This document shows positions 6,091 through 8,444 of a stretch of 8,444 bases of DNA, piece by piece (the first letter of the stretch is position 1; every line of letters begins with the position of its first letter). The stretch is from Phormidesmis priestleyi (lineage in GTDB: Bacteria > Cyanobacteriota > Cyanobacteriia > Phormidesmidales > Phormidesmidaceae). The notes beneath the pieces were generated by a model. That model was not told the DNA's origin. It saw only the letters and a list, made by a program, of their open reading frames with translations, and did not search any database. Both the position numbers and the translations under genes were made by a program. The stretch spans positions 12,962 through 21,405 of the forward strand of contig QBMP01000075.1 of the NCBI GenBank assembly GCA_003242115.1, written 5' to 3'.

Positions 6091-6229
6091 GAGGCAAGCA
6101 AATTCCTAGCGTGCGAGTCGATATTTTTTTACGACTGCCATAAAGCATACCTGAAAGTGGGTGGGGGCGTCTGCGTAGGGCGATTTTCAGCTCGCGGTAT
6201 CAGGTTTACGCGGCTCGGCTAGCGTCAGC

Positions 6230-6904
6230 TCATGGGAGGAGATGGGCGCAATCGTTAAACCGATGAATGTGCCAGTATTCTGGATTAAATCGGTCGTGAG
6301 TCAGTGCGCGTGGCGATTTGGCAGCTAGCCAAAATTCAAAAATGGCGGTGTGGGCAATGGGGATTTTCCAAGTGCGATCGCAGCCCATGAGCACTGCAAC
6401 CAACTGCTGCAAAATGCCTTCATGCGCAACAGCCCACACCACCTCACCGAGAGAATGCACCTGCAAAACATGATTGACCCAAGCGTGAGCCCGCGCTCTG
6501 GCCGCACTTAGGGTTTCGGCTTGGGGTACCGGCTGCCAAGCCAAATCAGTCATCAGCTGGGCGCATAGCTTTGGATATTGCGCTTGCGCCTGCGCCCAAG
6601 TCAGCCCTTGAAAGATGCCCTGATGCATTTCTTGCAGGGCATTATCAGCGCAGTAATAGGAGATGGGGTGGCCTGCTTGAGAAAGGGCAGTGGCGATCGC
6701 GTCAGCCGTTTGCTTTGCTCGCAATAGCGGACTGCTGTAGAGGTGGCTAGGTTGGTGGCCAATCGTTAACAGCCGATGGCTCAAACGCTGAGCTTGCTGC
6801 TGCCCTTGACGGCAAAGGGCCGTCGAGGTTTGCCCTTCCATTTCGCCTCGCTGGTTGCCAAATGATTGAGCGTGACGCACGAGCAGAATTTTGAGGTAGG
6901 CCAC
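6230..6904 (-). CDS. Histidine phosphatase family protein (phosphoglycerate-mutase-like)
   Basis: This 224-residue cytoplasmic protein belongs to the histidine phosphatase superfamily (branch 1). The catalytic LVRHAQS motif is at residues 8-14, with Arg10 and nucleophile His11. The second phosphate-binding Arg62 lies in SSPLLRAKQTA, the likely proton donor Glu92 in LQEMHQG, and the second active-site His161 in VAHEG. All core residues are therefore present, and the length is normal for the family. Members act on phosphosugars, cobalamin or nucleotide intermediates, or proteins. The sequence does not show which, and nothing nearby belongs to a cobalamin or glycolysis cluster. The start is GTG; an in-frame TAA a few codons upstream leaves no better candidate, and no clear Shine-Dalgarno precedes it. 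It is transcribed divergently from ndhM across a 147-bp region. Confidence 0.9.
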   Translation of the reverse strand: MAYLKILLVRHAQSFGNQRGEMEGQTSTALCRQGQQQAQRLSHRLLTIGHQPSHLYSSPLLRAKQTADAIATALSQAGHPISYYCADNALQEMHQGIFQGLTWAQAQAQYPKLCAQLMTDLAWQPVPQAETLSAARARAHAWVNHVLQVHSLGEVVWAVAHEGILQQLVAVLMGCDRTWKIPIAHTAIFEFWLAAKSPRALTHDRFNPEYWHIHRFNDCAHLLP

Positions 6905-7051
6905 TTCAATAATTTAGACGATAAAGATTTATAGATTAGCCGAACCAAAGGGGATACAGGCGTCTGAACTAACCTTAAATCAGATCGAGTAGCGAGTGAA
7001 CCGTCTACAATACAGCCATCCCGATTCACGCGAATTTACGCGAATGATGAC
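6905..7051. promoter_or_regulatory. Divergent promoter region, histidine phosphatase/ndhM
   Basis: This 147-bp region must hold the start signals for both directions. For ndhM, TACAAT at 7006-7011 matches the -10 consensus at 5 of 6 positions and lies 41 bp before the ATG, without a recognisable -35. For the phosphatase, a TATAAA-like hexamer lies about 20-25 bp before the GTG, also without a clear -35. A short direct repeat, ACGCGAAT at 7028-7035 and 7038-7045, sits in the ndhM leader with a 10-bp period. Confidence 0.35.
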
Positions 7052-7393
7052 ATGCTGCTAAAGTCCACCACCCGTCACGTTTTGATCTACGCGGCAACGG
7101 TTGAAAAAAATGAGCTGGTGCCTAGCGAAAATCAGCTCACCTTAGATATCGATCCAGAGAATGAGTTTGTTTGGAATGAGGCCGCTTTGCAAAAGGTCTA
7201 CCGCGAGTTTGACCGGCTAGTTGATGACTATGACCAAGAAGCGCTCACAGATTATAATTTGCGGCGAATTGGCTCAGATCTAGAGCATTTTGTCCGCGCC
7301 CTGCTACAGTCGGGTGAGATTAGCTATAACCTAGAGAGCCGGGTGCTTAACTACAGTATGGGGTTGCCTCGGGTTAAAGCCGCCGCTGAATAG
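7052..7393 (+). CDS. ndhM: NAD(P)H-quinone oxidoreductase subunit M
   Basis: This 113-residue protein is the hydrophilic, oxygenic-phototroph-specific subunit M of the thylakoid NDH-1 complex, which accepts electrons from ferredoxin for cyclic flow, respiration and CO2 uptake. The match is clear along the length: MLLKSTTRHV at the start, LTLDIDPENEFVWNEAALQK, then LTDYNLRRIGSDLEHFVRAL and SYNLESRVLNYSMGLPRV. There is no membrane segment, as expected for a peripheral subunit. The ATG at 7052 gives the conserved N-terminus; no strong Shine-Dalgarno precedes it. A PP2C gene follows after 42 bp on the same strand. Confidence 0.97.
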   Translation: MLLKSTTRHVLIYAATVEKNELVPSENQLTLDIDPENEFVWNEAALQKVYREFDRLVDDYDQEALTDYNLRRIGSDLEHFVRALLQSGEISYNLESRVLNYSMGLPRVKAAAE

Positions 7394-7397
7394 GCAA

Positions 7398-7424
7398 ATT
7401 GAACGGGCTGATTGAACTGGGCTA
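7398..7424. repeat. 13/14-bp tandem duplication between ndhM and the PP2C gene
   Basis: ATTGAACGGGCTG (7398-7410) is followed directly by ATTGAACTGGGCTA (7411-7424). The copies differ by one inserted T and the last base. They fill most of the 42-bp gap between the two genes. The second copy contains an in-frame TTG for the PP2C gene. Confidence 0.7.
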
Positions 7425-7435
7425 AAGCTGTAAGC

Positions 7436-8444
7436 GTGATTACTTGTCCCAATCCTAGCTGTAAGACGATTAACCCTGAGGGGGCCCATGCCTGTCAGGC
7501 TTGTCATTCTGCGCTGCCGCATTACTATCTGTGGGGAGTGGGCGCTGCTTTATCGACGCTCAGAGTTGGCCAAATGGTCAATCAGCGCTATGTGCTGAAG
7601 CGCGATCGCATTTTTTTAGATACCCAACTAGGGCTAGTTCCCGACTCTTTACCAGAGCTACCCGATTTTGTCCTGCCTTATCTGCACCTGTCAGTCTATC
7701 CGCTGCATGTTCCGCGTGTGTACGCCATCATGCAGACACCCGAATATGTCTCAAAGCGTAAGCTAAAAAATCAGGTAAGCCATCAGCCAGGGGATCAAGG
7801 GGATCAGTATGTGCTGATGCTAGAGTCAAGTGCCTTAGCGATCGCGACTCAATTCTCTGCGCCCACCGCTGAAGCGCCTACTCTTTTGCCCAAGCTTAGC
7901 AGTAGCTGGCCGGCAGCGCCGCCACTGAGGCAGCTCAGCTGGCTATGGCAAATTGCCCAGGTTTGGGATGCTTTTTGTGCCGAGCAGGTAGCGTCTAGTC
8001 TGCTAGATGATGAGCTTTTGCGCGTTGATGGATCGCTGCTGCGCTTGCTAGCGCTCTCAAGTTCCCAGCCAAATTCCCAATCAAATTCCCAGACCTTATC
8101 ACCGTCGCCCACCCTAATCGATCTCGCTCGATTTTGGCAGCCCTTAGTAGAAACTTCCCATTCGGCTGTGCGCCCTTTTTTAGATCGGCTATGTGAGCAG
8201 TTAGAGCGACAGCAGCTCGGCGCTGATCTGCTGTGTGAGCAGCTCGCACAGGCAATCACGGTCTGCGCTCAAGGGCAGAGCGTACGCTACGACCTAGCGG
8301 TCTACACCGATCAGGGGCCGACTCGCAAGCGCAATGAAGATGCCTGCTATCCTGCCAGTAGCACCCACCAAGAATTAACGAGTGAGGAAACTCGGCAAAC
8401 CCCACAGCTGCTCATTGTCTGTGATGGCATTGGCGGGCACCAGG
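7436..8444 (+). CDS. PP2C-family Ser/Thr phosphatase with N-terminal zinc ribbon (C-terminus beyond window)
   Basis: The first 336 residues of a multidomain protein are present; the frame is open to the window end. Residues 1-23 form a zinc ribbon with Cys4, Cys9, Cys20 and Cys23. A long module follows (about 35-285): Pro- and Leu-rich, with the segment RQLSWLWQIAQVW and then RVDGSLLRLLAL. Two repeats lie in it, GDQGDQ (119-124) and a Ser-Gln-Asn stretch near 209-219. The PP2C domain starts at about 288: YTDQGPTRKRNEDA supplies Arg297, Glu301 and Asp302, and VCDGIGGH supplies Asp330-Gly331. These match the first metal and phosphate ligands of Mn/Mg-dependent phosphatases, so the enzyme looks catalytically competent as far as visible. 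The GTG at 7436 is preferred over the TTG at 7412 because it puts MITCPNPSC at the N-terminus, as in related cyanobacterial proteins. Co-transcription with ndhM is likely. Confidence 0.9.
   Translation, partial: MITCPNPSCKTINPEGAHACQACHSALPHYYLWGVGAALSTLRVGQMVNQRYVLKRDRIFLDTQLGLVPDSLPELPDFVLPYLHLSVYPLHVPRVYAIMQTPEYVSKRKLKNQVSHQPGDQGDQYVLMLESSALAIATQFSAPTAEAPTLLPKLSSSWPAAPPLRQLSWLWQIAQVWDAFCAEQVASSLLDDELLRVDGSLLRLLALSSSQPNSQSNSQTLSPSPTLIDLARFWQPLVETSHSAVRPFLDRLCEQLERQQLGADLLCEQLAQAITVCAQGQSVRYDLAVYTDQGPTRKRNEDACYPASSTHQELTSEETRQTPQLLIVCDGIGGHQ
7790..7807 (+). repeat. 9-bp in-frame tandem duplication in the PP2C gene
   Basis: GGGGATCAA and GGGGATCAG stand side by side (8 of 9 identical) and encode Gly-Asp-Gln twice, residues 119-124, in the region between zinc ribbon and catalytic domain. 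Confidence 0.7.
8060..8095 (+). repeat. 12-bp in-frame triplicate repeat in the PP2C gene
   Basis: AGTTCCCAGCCA, AATTCCCAATCA and AATTCCCAGACC lie in direct succession and encode the Ser-Gln-Pro-Asn, Ser-Gln-Ser-Asn, Ser-Gln-Thr series. This is a low-complexity linker inside the uncharacterised module, about 75 residues before the catalytic motifs. Confidence 0.8.

Noticed and set aside
5789..6109. Plus-strand open frame of 106 codons including the 24-bp repeat
   Set aside because: It runs antisense to the well-supported membrane-protein gene, and its repeated peptide is only the translation of the DNA repeat.
7849..8259. Minus-strand open frames opposite the PP2C gene
   Set aside because: Low-complexity Ser/Arg-rich translations without motifs, while the plus strand has clear PP2C and zinc-ribbon motifs.

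Overview
The window looks like an ordinary chromosomal stretch of a cyanobacterium. At least 15 perfect copies of the palindrome GCGATCGC (HIP1) occur in 8.4 kb, against roughly 0.1 expected by chance. One gene, ndhM, encodes a subunit found only in the NDH-1 complex of oxygenic phototrophs. Several other proteins are of types typical of cyanobacteria. The genus cannot be fixed from this sequence. I see no tRNA, rRNA, insertion sequence, integrase, CRISPR array or phage gene.

Layout: positions 1-6904 are almost entirely minus-strand genes. From left to right these are the start of a TenA/thiaminase-like gene cut by the window edge, a large Tat-exported PhoX/DUF839 phosphatase, the bifunctional riboflavin kinase/FAD synthetase ribF, a metallo-beta-lactamase-fold hydrolase, a single-pass membrane protein of unknown function, and a histidine (phosphoglycerate-mutase-like) phosphatase. 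A 147-bp divergent region follows. On the plus strand come ndhM and, 42 bp later, the N-terminal 336 residues of a PP2C-type Ser/Thr phosphatase with an N-terminal zinc ribbon; the window ends inside its catalytic domain.

Functionally the genes are mixed: phosphate scavenging outside the cytoplasm (phoX), flavin cofactor synthesis (ribF), cyclic electron flow and respiration (ndhM), and signalling or housekeeping hydrolases. The minus-strand genes are separated by 68 to 385 bp, so they do not look like one tight operon. ndhM and the PP2C gene are plausibly co-transcribed. A degenerate Pho-box-like sequence lies upstream of phoX.

I did not find a convincing new multi-gene system. The most distinctive raw signal is a run of short local tandem duplications, each with its own 7- to 24-bp unit. 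They lie in nearly every intergenic gap and in several protein linkers, and three overlap stop codons. The ribF stop itself is a CAA-to-TAA difference between two copies of a 12-bp unit. The other items worth a look are a five-copy TTCACT array with alternating 10/14-bp spacing upstream of the membrane-protein gene, and a long uncharacterised module between the zinc ribbon and the catalytic domain of the PP2C.
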